Of a DNA stretch of 64,000 nucleotides, positions 11,173-18,980 are shown one piece after another. The DNA is taken from NCBI GenBank assembly GCA_022828135.1, contig JAJEJB010000035.1, positions 1-64,000 on the forward strand. Reading direction: 5' to 3'. The first letter of the stretch is position 1. The number at the start of each line of letters is the position of its first letter. A program made the translations under genes and the position numbers. This stretch comes from Acidimicrobiia bacterium. Lineage in GTDB: Bacteria; Actinomycetota; Acidimicrobiia; Acidimicrobiales; Aldehydirespiratoraceae. The notes under the pieces were generated by a model that saw nothing but the letters and a program-made list of their open reading frames with translations, did no database searches and was not told the DNA's origin.

Positions 11173-11335
11173 CTGACAGTCTTGGACGCGGGGCGGCCAG
11201 TTCCGGACACGAACCGGACATGGTGGTCAGTCGCGACCGATCTTGCGCGCTCCGAAGCGGGTGCGTTTCGGACCGCCGCGAGGGTGCCAGCTCCGGATTC
11301 GTCCGGCAAGGCATTATCGTAGGCTGGTGCATCGA

Positions 11336-11962
11336 GTGGCGATGCTGGGTGGGCCGCCGCTGTATCGCGAGGCGGTGAGCGCCCAGCTTCGGTCCCAAGG
11401 CGTGGAGATCCTCCCGACCGGGTCCGACGACACCGGTGAGGCCTACGAATGCCCGGACGATCCAGACACGATTCTCGTCTACTGTGAGTCCGAAGCCGAC
11501 TGGAGCTGGCTCAAGGAACTCGAAGGCCACCATATGGTTGCAGTCCTGCCCGACTTCAGCATGTCGGACCTGGTTCGCGCCCTGGCCGCGGGCGCTTGTC
11601 CGGTGCATGTCAGGACCTCCAGCGAGATCATCGTCGAGACCGCCCGGGCTGTCGCGGCCGGTGAGGCGCTGCTGCCGATGGGACTCGCCCAGAGTCTCGC
11701 CGTGAAGGCTCAGGCAACCGAGATGCCCGCTGGACTCAACGCGGTTGAACGCAAGCTCGTGGCGGCCCTGGCCCGTAACCACAGTATCTCCAGGATCGCA
11801 CGCGATCTGGCCTACAGCGACCGTACCGTCCGCCGACGGCTGCAGACGCTGTATGTCAAGCTGGAGGTAGCGACACGCGGCGAGGCCATCGAGCGCTGCC
11901 TACTCATCGACAGCGGCCACTTAGGGACGATGCCGTCCGGCGGGCACAGCTCGACGAGTTGA
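11336..11962 (+). CDS. LuxR/NarL-type regulator with degenerate receiver
   Basis: About 208 aa. The N-terminus (VAMLGGPPLYREAVSAQL) aligns with receiver domains of the NarL family (consensus VLIVDDHPLFREG), but the two acidic residues are Gly, so normal phosphorylation is unlikely. The C-terminus is a LuxR helix-turn-helix (LNAVERKLVAALARNHSISR, then TVRRRLQTLYVKL). The last 10 or so codons are read out of frame from a uvrC-tail remnant, so the true end was replaced. A TAGGCT box at 11320-11325 suggests GTG 11336 as start; GTG 11327 and ATG 11342 are alternatives. No histidine kinase is near. Confidence 0.65.
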   Translation: MAMLGGPPLYREAVSAQLRSQGVEILPTGSDDTGEAYECPDDPDTILVYCESEADWSWLKELEGHHMVAVLPDFSMSDLVRALAAGACPVHVRTSSEIIVETARAVAAGEALLPMGLAQSLAVKAQATEMPAGLNAVERKLVAALARNHSISRIARDLAYSDRTVRRRLQTLYVKLEVATRGEAIERCLLIDSGHLGTMPSGGHSSTS

Positions 11963-12022
11963 AGGTCCTGCGATGGATGCCCGACACAGTGGCCGAGAAG
12001 TTCACGCCGCGTTCAACGGACG
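11932..12022 (+). pseudogene. uvrC 3'-end remnant, copy 3
   Basis: DNA matching the final about 90 bp of uvrC: GCCGTCCGG, then codons for AQLDELKVLRWMPDTVAE, then a frameshift before the Phe-Asn end. The LuxR-type gene above terminates inside it. It marks the right-hand edge of the inserted 9.8-11.9 kb segment. 12023-12163 holds no gene. Confidence 0.8.
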
Positions 12023-12163
12023 CGCCCAGATCCGTACCTGAAAGCAGACCTGCCTACTGAAGCGGCTGCATTGCTCAACGAGACCGGAGCGAGCCCCAGC
12101 GGCTATTCATGCCGTCGTGGGCGTTGCGTAGACTGCTTCGATCGCGGGTGACAGAGGCGGCAG

Positions 12164-12967
12164 ATGCACGAGTCCTTGGTAGGCAAGGTGGTCCTGGTCA
12201 CCGGGGCCGGGCGCGGCATCGGCCGAGCCATCGTCGAGCGCTTCGGCGGCACCGGAGCAGCGGTCGCGGTCAACGACATCGACGGCGACGCCGCTGCCGC
12301 CACCGCGGCGGCTATCTCGCAGCGAGGCAACACCGCCATGGCGGTTCCGGCCGATGTGTCCGACAGCGCCCAGGTGAGCGACATGGTCGACGCGATCATG
12401 GCCGCGCACGGCCGGGTCGACGTGCTGGTGAACAATGCCGGGATCGTCAGCCCCACCCGCCATTTCTTCGAGGCTGACGAGGGGTGGTGGAGGCGTATCA
12501 TCGACGTCAACCTCACCGGGCACTTCCTGGTGTCGCAGCCGGTGGCCCGCATCATGGCGAAGGCGGGCAGCGGCAGCATCGTCAACATGAGCTCGGGGGG
12601 CGCCACCCGGGCCCACCGGTCCTTCACCGCCTACGACGCCACCAAGGGCGGGATCGAGGCGCTCACCAGGGCCATGGCGCTGGACCTCGGCCCCTACAAC
12701 GTACGGGTCAATGCGCTGGTGCCGGGATCCATCGACACCAGCGGCATGACGGCGGGGGAGCGGGCGCTGCGGGGCGAGAACGTGCCCCTGGGCCGGATCG
12801 GCGAGCCCCTCGACATGACCGGCGCGGCGCTGTTCCTGGCCTCCGACGACGCTGCCTACATCACCGGAGAGACGCTGCGGGTCGACGGCGGCATGCTGGC
12901 CCAGCAGCGCTCGGCCACTGTTGACATAGTCCCGCCCAGCACCTTCCCGGCCGTCGAGGACCTCTAA
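12164..12967 (+). CDS. SDR-family NAD(P)-dependent oxidoreductase
   Basis: A 267-aa classical short-chain dehydrogenase. It shows TGAGRGIGRAI (about 14-24), the NNAG motif (about 90), catalytic Ser in NMSSGGATR (about 145) and YDATKGG (about 160) with Tyr and Lys in place, and ends with an ITGETLRVDGGM motif followed by a 20-residue tail. It begins the SDR-hydantoinase-FAD oxidase operon, with 12 bp to the next ATG. It probably oxidises or reduces an intermediate of the same pathway. Its first 150 bp are duplicated at 9471. The start is supported by an AGAGGCGG sequence and alignment with the copy. Confidence 0.88.
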   Translation: MHESLVGKVVLVTGAGRGIGRAIVERFGGTGAAVAVNDIDGDAAAATAAAISQRGNTAMAVPADVSDSAQVSDMVDAIMAAHGRVDVLVNNAGIVSPTRHFFEADEGWWRRIIDVNLTGHFLVSQPVARIMAKAGSGSIVNMSSGGATRAHRSFTAYDATKGGIEALTRAMALDLGPYNVRVNALVPGSIDTSGMTAGERALRGENVPLGRIGEPLDMTGAALFLASDDAAYITGETLRVDGGMLAQQRSATVDIVPPSTFPAVEDL

Positions 12968-12979
12968 CCGGAGTTGGCG

Positions 12980-15900
12980 ATGAGCACCCCGCGGATCGGA
13001 GTGGACGTCGGCGGGACGTTCACCGACGTTGCCCTCGAACGGCCCGACGGCACGTTCGCCTCCATCAAGGTGCTCACCACCCACCAGCGGCCCGAGGAGG
13101 CAGTGCTTGCCGGCATCTCGGCCGTCATAGAGCGGGAGGGCACAGCCCTCGACAAGATCACGCAGATCATCCACGGCACCACCCTGGCCACCAACGCCCT
13201 GATCGAGCGCCGGGGCGCCAAGACCGCCCTGGTGACCACGGCGGGATTCCGCGACGTGATCGAGACCCGCACCGAGAGCCGCTTCGAGCAGTACGACCTC
13301 AACATCGTGCTGCCCGCGCCCCTGATCGAACGCAAGGACCGCTACGTGGTGCCCGAGCGCATCGGCGCCCGCGGCGAGGTGCTGCTGGCGTTCGATGCCG
13401 GCGCGGCGCGCGACGTGGTGGGCAGGCTGAGGGACGGCGGCTACGAGTCGGTGGCGGTCGGGTTCATGCACAGCTACCGGAACCCGGACCATGAGCGCCG
13501 GTTCCGGGATCTGCTGCGCGAGGCCGCCCCGTCGGTGGCGGTGTCGCTGAGCTGCGAGGTCTCGCCCCAGATGCGCGAGTTCGAGCGGTTCAACACGGTC
13601 TGCGCCAACGCCTACGTGCAGCCGCTCATCGCCTCGTACCTGCGCCGGCTCGAGTCAGAGCTGCACCGCATGGGCGCGGCTTGCCCGCTGTTGCTGATCC
13701 ACTCCGGCGGGGGCCTGATCAGCAGTGAGGCCGCGGCCGCGTTCCCGGTGAGGCTGGTGGAATCTGGCCCGGCCGGAGGAGCGATCTTCGCCGCGCACCT
13801 GGCCCGCGTCCATCGCCGCGACCGGATCGTCTCGTACGACATGGGCGGCACCACCGCCAAGATCGCGCTGATCGAGGACGGCTCACCCCGCACGGCCAAG
13901 ACCTTCGAGACGGCCCGCACCGCCCGCTTCAAGAAGGGCAGCGGGATGACGATCTCGGTGCCGGCCATCGAGATGATCGAGATCGGCGCGGGCGGCGGGT
14001 CGGTCGCCGCGGTCGACGCGCTGGGCCAGATACGGGTGGGCCCGCAGAGCGCCGGCGCCGATCCCGGCCCCGCGTGCTACGCCCTCGGCGGGACGGCCGC
14101 CACCGTGACCGACGCCAACGTGCAGCTCGGGCGCCTGCACCCGGAGAATTTCCTGGCGCCGGACATCTCGCTGTCGCCCGATCTGGCGGCCCTGGCCTTG
14201 CGCGACGGCGTCGGCCTGCCCCTCGGCCTCGGCGACCACGACGCTGCGGTGGGTGTGGCCGAGGTCGTCGACGAGAACATGGCCAACGCAGCCCGGACCC
14301 ATGCGGTCGAGAGCGGTAAGGACCTGGCCGGCTACACGATGGTCGCCTTCGGCGGGGCCGCACCGCTGCACGCCAGCCGCCTCATCGACAAGCTGGGCAT
14401 AGACGAGGTTCTGGTGCCGGTCGGCGCCGGGGTCGGCTCGGCCATCGGGTTCCTGCTGGCGCCGTTCTCCTACGAGGCCACCCGCAGCTTCTATACCACC
14501 TCCGAACACTTCGACACCGGCGGTGTCCGGGCGGTACTCGCGGAGTTGGCCGCGGAAGCCGAGGCGTTCGTACGGATGGGCACCTCCGAAGCGGTAACCG
14601 TCGAACGCGAGGTGCTCATGCGCTACCGGGGCCAGGGCTGGGAGATCCCGGTGACCCTGCCCCTCGGTGACTTCGACGAGATCGCGGCTCAGGAGCTCAC
14701 CACCACCTTCGTCAAGGCCTACGAAGCCTTCTTCGGCCGGGCCATCGAGGGTCTGGCCATCGAGGCGGTGAGCTGGTCGGTGCGGGTGTCGTCTCAGCGC
14801 ACCGGGCCGGAACAAGTGGAGCATCTCCCCGCGGCCCGTCCCCGGGCCACCGCCGGCACCCGATCCGTCTACGACCCGGCCACGGGAGCCATCGTGGCCA
14901 CCGCCTTGCACGAGCGCGGCGAACTCGCGGCAGGCGACACCGTGGCCGGCCCGGCCCTGATCATCGAGGACCAGACCACGACGGTGGTCGGATCCCGGCA
15001 CACCGCGGTGGTCCAGCCCGACCTGACACTCAGGATCGCAAGATCCGCTCGGGACGCCCGAAACACGGCGTTGAGCCGGTCGGCGTTCAGCACCCAGCAC
15101 GAGGTCCCCATGCAGATCATGTGGAACCGCTTGATCTCCGTGGTCGAGGAGCAGGCCCTGACCCTGGTGCGGACCGCGTTCTCGACGTCGGTGCGGGAAG
15201 CCGGCGACCTATCGGCGGGAGTCTTCGACCGCAGTGGTCGGATGATCGCGCAGGCCGTCACCGGGACGCCCGGGCACGTCAACACCATGGCTGCCTCGGT
15301 GGGCCACTTCATCAACGAGATCGGGGCCGAGAGCATGCGCCCCGGCGACGTGTACCTCACCAACGACCCCTGGAAGAGCACCGGCCACCTCCACGACATC
15401 ACCGTGGCCACGCCGGTGTTCGTCGACGACGACCCGGACGGGCCCGGCGGCGCGGACGGCGACGAATCCGTGACCCTCATCGGCTTCTTCGCCTCCACCG
15501 CTCACGTGGTCGACATCGGCGGCCGCGGGTTCGGCCCCGACGCCCGCGAGCTGTACGAGGAGGGCATCCGCATACCCATCATGCGATGGGCCGAGCGGGG
15601 CCGGCTCAACCGGGACCTGGTCCACATCGTGCGCTGCAACGTCCGGGAGCCCGACCAGGTGGTCGGCGACATACACGGGCTGGCCGCCTCCAACGAGACC
15701 GGCCGGCGACGGCTGCTCGACATGCTGGCCGAGTTCGGTCTGACGGGCCTGGAAGAGTTGGCCGCCTTCGTGTTCGACCGCACCCGGCGGGCCACCCTCG
15801 ACGCGCTGGAGAGAGTCCCCAACGGCGTCTACCGCAACACCATGCGGGTCGACGGGTACGGCGACCCGGTCACCCTGGTCGCGGCGGTGACCGTCTCCGA

Positions 15901-16741
15901 CGAGGGCATGCACGCCGACTTCACCGGAACGTCGCCGGTGAGCCCGTTCGGCATCAACGTGCCCATCACCTACGCCCAGGCGTACTTCACCTACGGGATG
16001 CTGGTGGCCCTCGCGCCGGAGCTCCCCAACAACTACGCCTCGCTGCTGCCCTTCACGGTGAGCGCCCCGCCGGGAGCGATCCTCAACGCGGTCGAGCCCG
16101 ACCCGGTGGCCATACGCCACGTGATCGGCCACTTCGTCACCGATCTGTGCCTGGGCGCCATCGCCCCGGCCCTGCCCGATGTCGTTCCGGCCGAGGGGTC
16201 CGGTGCGCTGTGGAACTTCCAGGCCAGCGCCCGCAGCGCCGATCCGGGCGACCCGCGCCCGCCCGTCGAGATGCTGATGTTCAACAGCGGCGGCAGCGGT
16301 GCCCGGCCCGGCCTCGACGGCCTCACCGCCACCGCCTTCCCGTCGGGCGTGCGGACCATGAGCGTCGAGGCCACCGAGCAGGTCGGCCCGATAGTCGTGT
16401 GGCGCAAGGAGATCCGCGAGAACAGCGCCGGCGCCGGCCGGTTCCGGGGCGGGCTGGGCCAGGTCATCGAGGTCGCTCCCGCCGACGGGTACTTGTTCGA
16501 GTTCTCGGCCATGTTCGACCGGGTCGACAACCCGGCCCGAGGCCGGGCCGGCGGCCTCCACGGCGGCTCCGGCGCGGTGCGCCTCGACGATGGCACGCCC
16601 TTCGGGTCCAAGGGCAAGCAGACCGTGCCCGCCGGCCGGCGGCTGATCCTGGAGCTCCCCGGTGGAGGCGGCTTCGGCGATCCGGCGCAGCGCGACCCGG
16701 CCGCGGCGGCCAACGATCTCGCTCAGGGCTACGTGACTTGA
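12980..16741 (+). CDS. Hydantoinase/oxoprolinase, HyuA-HyuB fusion
   Basis: A 1253-aa fusion of an ATP-binding HyuA half (GVDVGGTFTDVALERPDG, residues 7-24; YDMGGTTAKIAL about 290) and a HyuB half that starts near residue 712 (IMWNRLISVVEEQALTLVR). The whole length fits 5-oxoprolinase or N-methylhydantoinase (ATP-hydrolysing) enzymes, which open cyclic imides or 5-oxoproline at the cost of ATP. ATG 12980 with CCGGAG upstream is preferred over the TTG at 12974. Its TGA overlaps the TTG of the FAD oxidoreductase. The context would fit hydantoin-to-N-methylamino-acid catabolism, but the substrate is not decided by sequence. Confidence 0.85.
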   Translation: MSTPRIGVDVGGTFTDVALERPDGTFASIKVLTTHQRPEEAVLAGISAVIEREGTALDKITQIIHGTTLATNALIERRGAKTALVTTAGFRDVIETRTESRFEQYDLNIVLPAPLIERKDRYVVPERIGARGEVLLAFDAGAARDVVGRLRDGGYESVAVGFMHSYRNPDHERRFRDLLREAAPSVAVSLSCEVSPQMREFERFNTVCANAYVQPLIASYLRRLESELHRMGAACPLLLIHSGGGLISSEAAAAFPVRLVESGPAGGAIFAAHLARVHRRDRIVSYDMGGTTAKIALIEDGSPRTAKTFETARTARFKKGSGMTISVPAIEMIEIGAGGGSVAAVDALGQIRVGPQSAGADPGPACYALGGTAATVTDANVQLGRLHPENFLAPDISLSPDLAALALRDGVGLPLGLGDHDAAVGVAEVVDENMANAARTHAVESGKDLAGYTMVAFGGAAPLHASRLIDKLGIDEVLVPVGAGVGSAIGFLLAPFSYEATRSFYTTSEHFDTGGVRAVLAELAAEAEAFVRMGTSEAVTVEREVLMRYRGQGWEIPVTLPLGDFDEIAAQELTTTFVKAYEAFFGRAIEGLAIEAVSWSVRVSSQRTGPEQVEHLPAARPRATAGTRSVYDPATGAIVATALHERGELAAGDTVAGPALIIEDQTTTVVGSRHTAVVQPDLTLRIARSARDARNTALSRSAFSTQHEVPMQIMWNRLISVVEEQALTLVRTAFSTSVREAGDLSAGVFDRSGRMIAQAVTGTPGHVNTMAASVGHFINEIGAESMRPGDVYLTNDPWKSTGHLHDITVATPVFVDDDPDGPGGADGDESVTLIGFFASTAHVVDIGGRGFGPDARELYEEGIRIPIMRWAERGRLNRDLVHIVRCNVREPDQVVGDIHGLAASNETGRRRLLDMLAEFGLTGLEELAAFVFDRTRRATLDALERVPNGVYRNTMRVDGYGDPVTLVAAVTVSDEGMHADFTGTSPVSPFGINVPITYAQAYFTYGMLVALAPELPNNYASLLPFTVSAPPGAILNAVEPDPVAIRHVIGHFVTDLCLGAIAPALPDVVPAEGSGALWNFQASARSADPGDPRPPVEMLMFNSGGSGARPGLDGLTATAFPSGVRTMSVEATEQVGPIVVWRKEIRENSAGAGRFRGGLGQVIEVAPADGYLFEFSAMFDRVDNPARGRAGGLHGGSGAVRLDDGTPFGSKGKQTVPAGRRLILELPGGGGFGDPAQRDPAAAANDLAQGYVT

Positions 16742-17919
16742 GGGACCGCTACGACGTAGCGATCGTCGGCGGGGCGATCATGGGCTCCTCGGTCGCGTTC
16801 TTCCTGTCCCGCAACCCCGACTTCGACGGCACGATCCTCGTGGTGGAGCGCGACCCGACCTACGAGTACAGCTCCACGTCGCGCACCAACAGCTGCATGC
16901 GCCAGCAGTTCTCGCGTGAAGTCAACATCCGCATCTCGCAGTTCGGCGCCGAGTTCGTGCGCGACTTCCAGGACTGGATGGACGACCCGGAAGCGCCCGA
17001 GGTGGCCGTCAACCACTTCGGCTACATGTACCTCGCCGCGGACGAGGCGGCTGCCGCGGTACTGGAGGCCAACCAGCGGGTGCAGGCCTCGCTCGGCGCG
17101 GGCACGGTGATCATGACCCCCGCCCAGATCGCCGATGCCTACCCGTTCTACAACGTCGACGGCATCGTATGCGGCAGCCACAACCCCGTCGGGGAAGGCT
17201 GGTTCGACTCCGGCACGGTGTTCGAATGGTGGCGGCGCCAGGCCCGCCGCAACGGCGTCGAATTCGTCACCGACGAGGTGGTGGGCATCGACCGCGCCGG
17301 TGACGCGGTGACCGGGGTGGAGCTGGCTTCGGGGGGCCGCGTCGGCTGTGGCGCGCTGGTCAACGCCACCGGCCCGCGGGCGGCTCGTGCCGCGTCGATG
17401 GCCGGCCTGGAGCTCCCGGTGGAGCCCCGCAAGCGGTTCACGTGGATCTTCGAGGCGGCCGAGCCGCTGGACCAGGACCTGCCCCTGACCATCGATCCCA
17501 GCGGCGTGCACGTGCGCAGCGACGGCGCGGCCTACATGGCCGGATGCCCGCCCGACATCGACCCGCCGGTGGGCTACGACGACTTCGACATGGACCATGA
17601 CATCTTCGAGGACAAGGTGTGGCCCGTCCTGGCGCACCGGATCCCCGCCTTCGAGCGCATCAAGGTCACCAGCCGCTGGGCCGGGCACTACGCCTACAAC
17701 CACTTCGACCACAACGCAGTGGTCGGACCCCACACCGAGGTGCGGAACTTCCTCTTCATCAACGGCTTCTCGGGCCACGGCATGCAGCAGTCCCCGGCGA
17801 TGGGGCGGGCAGTGGCGGAACTGCTCTGCTACGGCGAGTACCGAACCCTCGACCTGTCGCAGCTCGGCTACGAGCGCATCGCCCGGGGCGAGCCCTTCAT
17901 CGAGACAGCCATCATCTAG
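16738..17919 (+). CDS. FAD-dependent oxidoreductase, DAO family
   Basis: A 393-aa flavoenzyme of the D-amino-acid/sarcosine oxidase type. It has the dinucleotide motif YDVAIVGGAIMGSSVAFFL at the N-terminus, Glu at the end of the second strand (VVERDP), an ALVNATGP motif (about 205) and the C-terminal FINGFSGHGMQQSPAMG FAD contact. The only start that gives the full Rossmann strand is TTG 16738, which overlaps the hydantoinase stop (TTGA). Co-translation with the hydantoinase suggests it oxidises the N-substituted amino acid released by it. No signal peptide is seen. Confidence 0.85.
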   Translation: MRDRYDVAIVGGAIMGSSVAFFLSRNPDFDGTILVVERDPTYEYSSTSRTNSCMRQQFSREVNIRISQFGAEFVRDFQDWMDDPEAPEVAVNHFGYMYLAADEAAAAVLEANQRVQASLGAGTVIMTPAQIADAYPFYNVDGIVCGSHNPVGEGWFDSGTVFEWWRRQARRNGVEFVTDEVVGIDRAGDAVTGVELASGGRVGCGALVNATGPRAARAASMAGLELPVEPRKRFTWIFEAAEPLDQDLPLTIDPSGVHVRSDGAAYMAGCPPDIDPPVGYDDFDMDHDIFEDKVWPVLAHRIPAFERIKVTSRWAGHYAYNHFDHNAVVGPHTEVRNFLFINGFSGHGMQQSPAMGRAVAELLCYGEYRTLDLSQLGYERIARGEPFIETAII

Positions 17920-17936
17920 CGCCCGACGCCTTACTT

Positions 17937-18022
17937 CCCGCTCTTGTTCGCTTCGCTCACGGGCCGCTCGGGCCGGCTGCCCGCTCCTGTTCGCTGCGCT
18001 CACGGGCCGCTCGGGCCCGGGG
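17937..18022 (+). repeat. Two tandem 43-bp direct repeats before rapZ
   Basis: Copies at 17937-17979 and 17980-18022 differ at only a few positions; both contain CTCACGGGCCGCTCGGG. They lie in the 148-bp gap between the FAD oxidoreductase gene and rapZ, at the right edge of the inserted region. They may form a transcript end or be a duplication scar. Confidence 0.75.
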
Positions 18023-18052
18023 GCCTCGGCAAGCTCGGCCTCTGGGCGCAAC

Positions 18053-18058
18053 TACCAT
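18053..18058 (+). promoter_or_regulatory. Probable -10 box of rapZ
   Basis: TACCAT lies 9 nt before GTG 18068, giving a very short leader. Confidence 0.4.
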
Positions 18059-18067
18059 GACCGGGGA

Positions 18068-18931
18068 GTGAGTGCATTCGTCGTCATCGCGGGGATGTCG
18101 GGAGCGGGCCGCAGCCACGCCGCCAACAACCTCGAGGACCTCGGCTGGTTCGTGATGGACAACCTGCCGCCGTCGCTCATCCCCAAGGTGGCGGAGCTGG
18201 CCGCGGCTCCCGGCGCGGGCATCGACCGCCTCGCTCTGGTGGTGGGCACCGGCCGCTACCACGACGAGATCGTGAGCACGATCGACGGCCTGCGCTCCGG
18301 CATCGAGGAGATGCGGATCCTGTTCCTCGACGCCGCCACCGACGTGCTCGTCCGGCGGTACGAGTCCACCCGGCGCCGGCACCCGTTCTCGGAGGCGGGC
18401 GGGGCCTCCACGACCACGCTGGCCGAGGCCATCGAGGCCGAGAGGGCGGCGCTGGAGCCGGTGCGGGCCACCGCCGACGTTGTCATCGACACCTCGGATC
18501 TCAACATCCACCAGCTGCGGGACCGCATGGCCGAGCTGTTCGGCGTCGGCGAGGGCCAGACCATGCGGATCACGGTGCTGTCGTTCGGCTACACCCACGG
18601 CATCCCCCTCGACGTGGACATAGTGATCGACTGCCGGTTCCTGCCCAACCCCCACTATGTGGACGAACTGCGCCCTCTGAGCGGGCTCGATGTCGAGGTC
18701 TCCGGCTACGTGATGCAGCAGCCGGTGACGGGGGAGTTCCTGGCCCGCCTGGAATCGCTGCTGGAGCTGCTGGTTCCCCAGTACGTGGCCGAGGGCAAGT
18801 CGTACCTGACGGTGGCCTTCGGCTGCACCGGCGGGCGGCACCGCTCGGTTGCCGTGACCGAACACTTCGCCGGGGTGCTGGCCACCATGGCTCACGAGCC
18901 GGCGGTGGTGCACCGCGACATCGACAAATAG
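18068..18931 (+). CDS. rapZ: RapZ/YvcJ-family nucleotide-binding protein
   Basis: A 287-aa protein with a P-loop GMSGAGRS (residues 9-16), Walker B-like DNLPPSLIP (about 32), and the conserved C-terminal region SFGYTHGIPLDVD (about 177) and FGCTGGRHRSVA (about 257). Homologues bind nucleotides and, in enterobacteria, act as an RNase adaptor; the actinobacterial role is less clear. GTG 18068 places the P-loop at the normal distance. In many Actinobacteria it is followed by yvcK and whiA; here gap follows after 49 bp. Confidence 0.93.
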   Translation: MSAFVVIAGMSGAGRSHAANNLEDLGWFVMDNLPPSLIPKVAELAAAPGAGIDRLALVVGTGRYHDEIVSTIDGLRSGIEEMRILFLDAATDVLVRRYESTRRRHPFSEAGGASTTTLAEAIEAERAALEPVRATADVVIDTSDLNIHQLRDRMAELFGVGEGQTMRITVLSFGYTHGIPLDVDIVIDCRFLPNPHYVDELRPLSGLDVEVSGYVMQQPVTGEFLARLESLLELLVPQYVAEGKSYLTVAFGCTGGRHRSVAVTEHFAGVLATMAHEPAVVHRDIDK

Positions 18932-18967
18932 GCGCGGACATCCCCCCGGAGGCCGCCCGGCCCGGCC

Positions 18968-18973
18968 TAGCCT
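18968..18973 (+). promoter_or_regulatory. -10 box of gap (leaderless type)
   Basis: TAGCCT lies 7 nt before ATG 18981; the same hexamer and spacing precede secG. Confidence 0.5.
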
Positions 18974-18980
18974 CTGCGCC

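Noticed and set aside
15121-17919. A 932-codon frame as one protein
   Set aside because: Only the part from 16738 is real. The first 539 codons are an out-of-frame shadow of the HyuB half; the FAD Rossmann motif starts right after TTG 16738.
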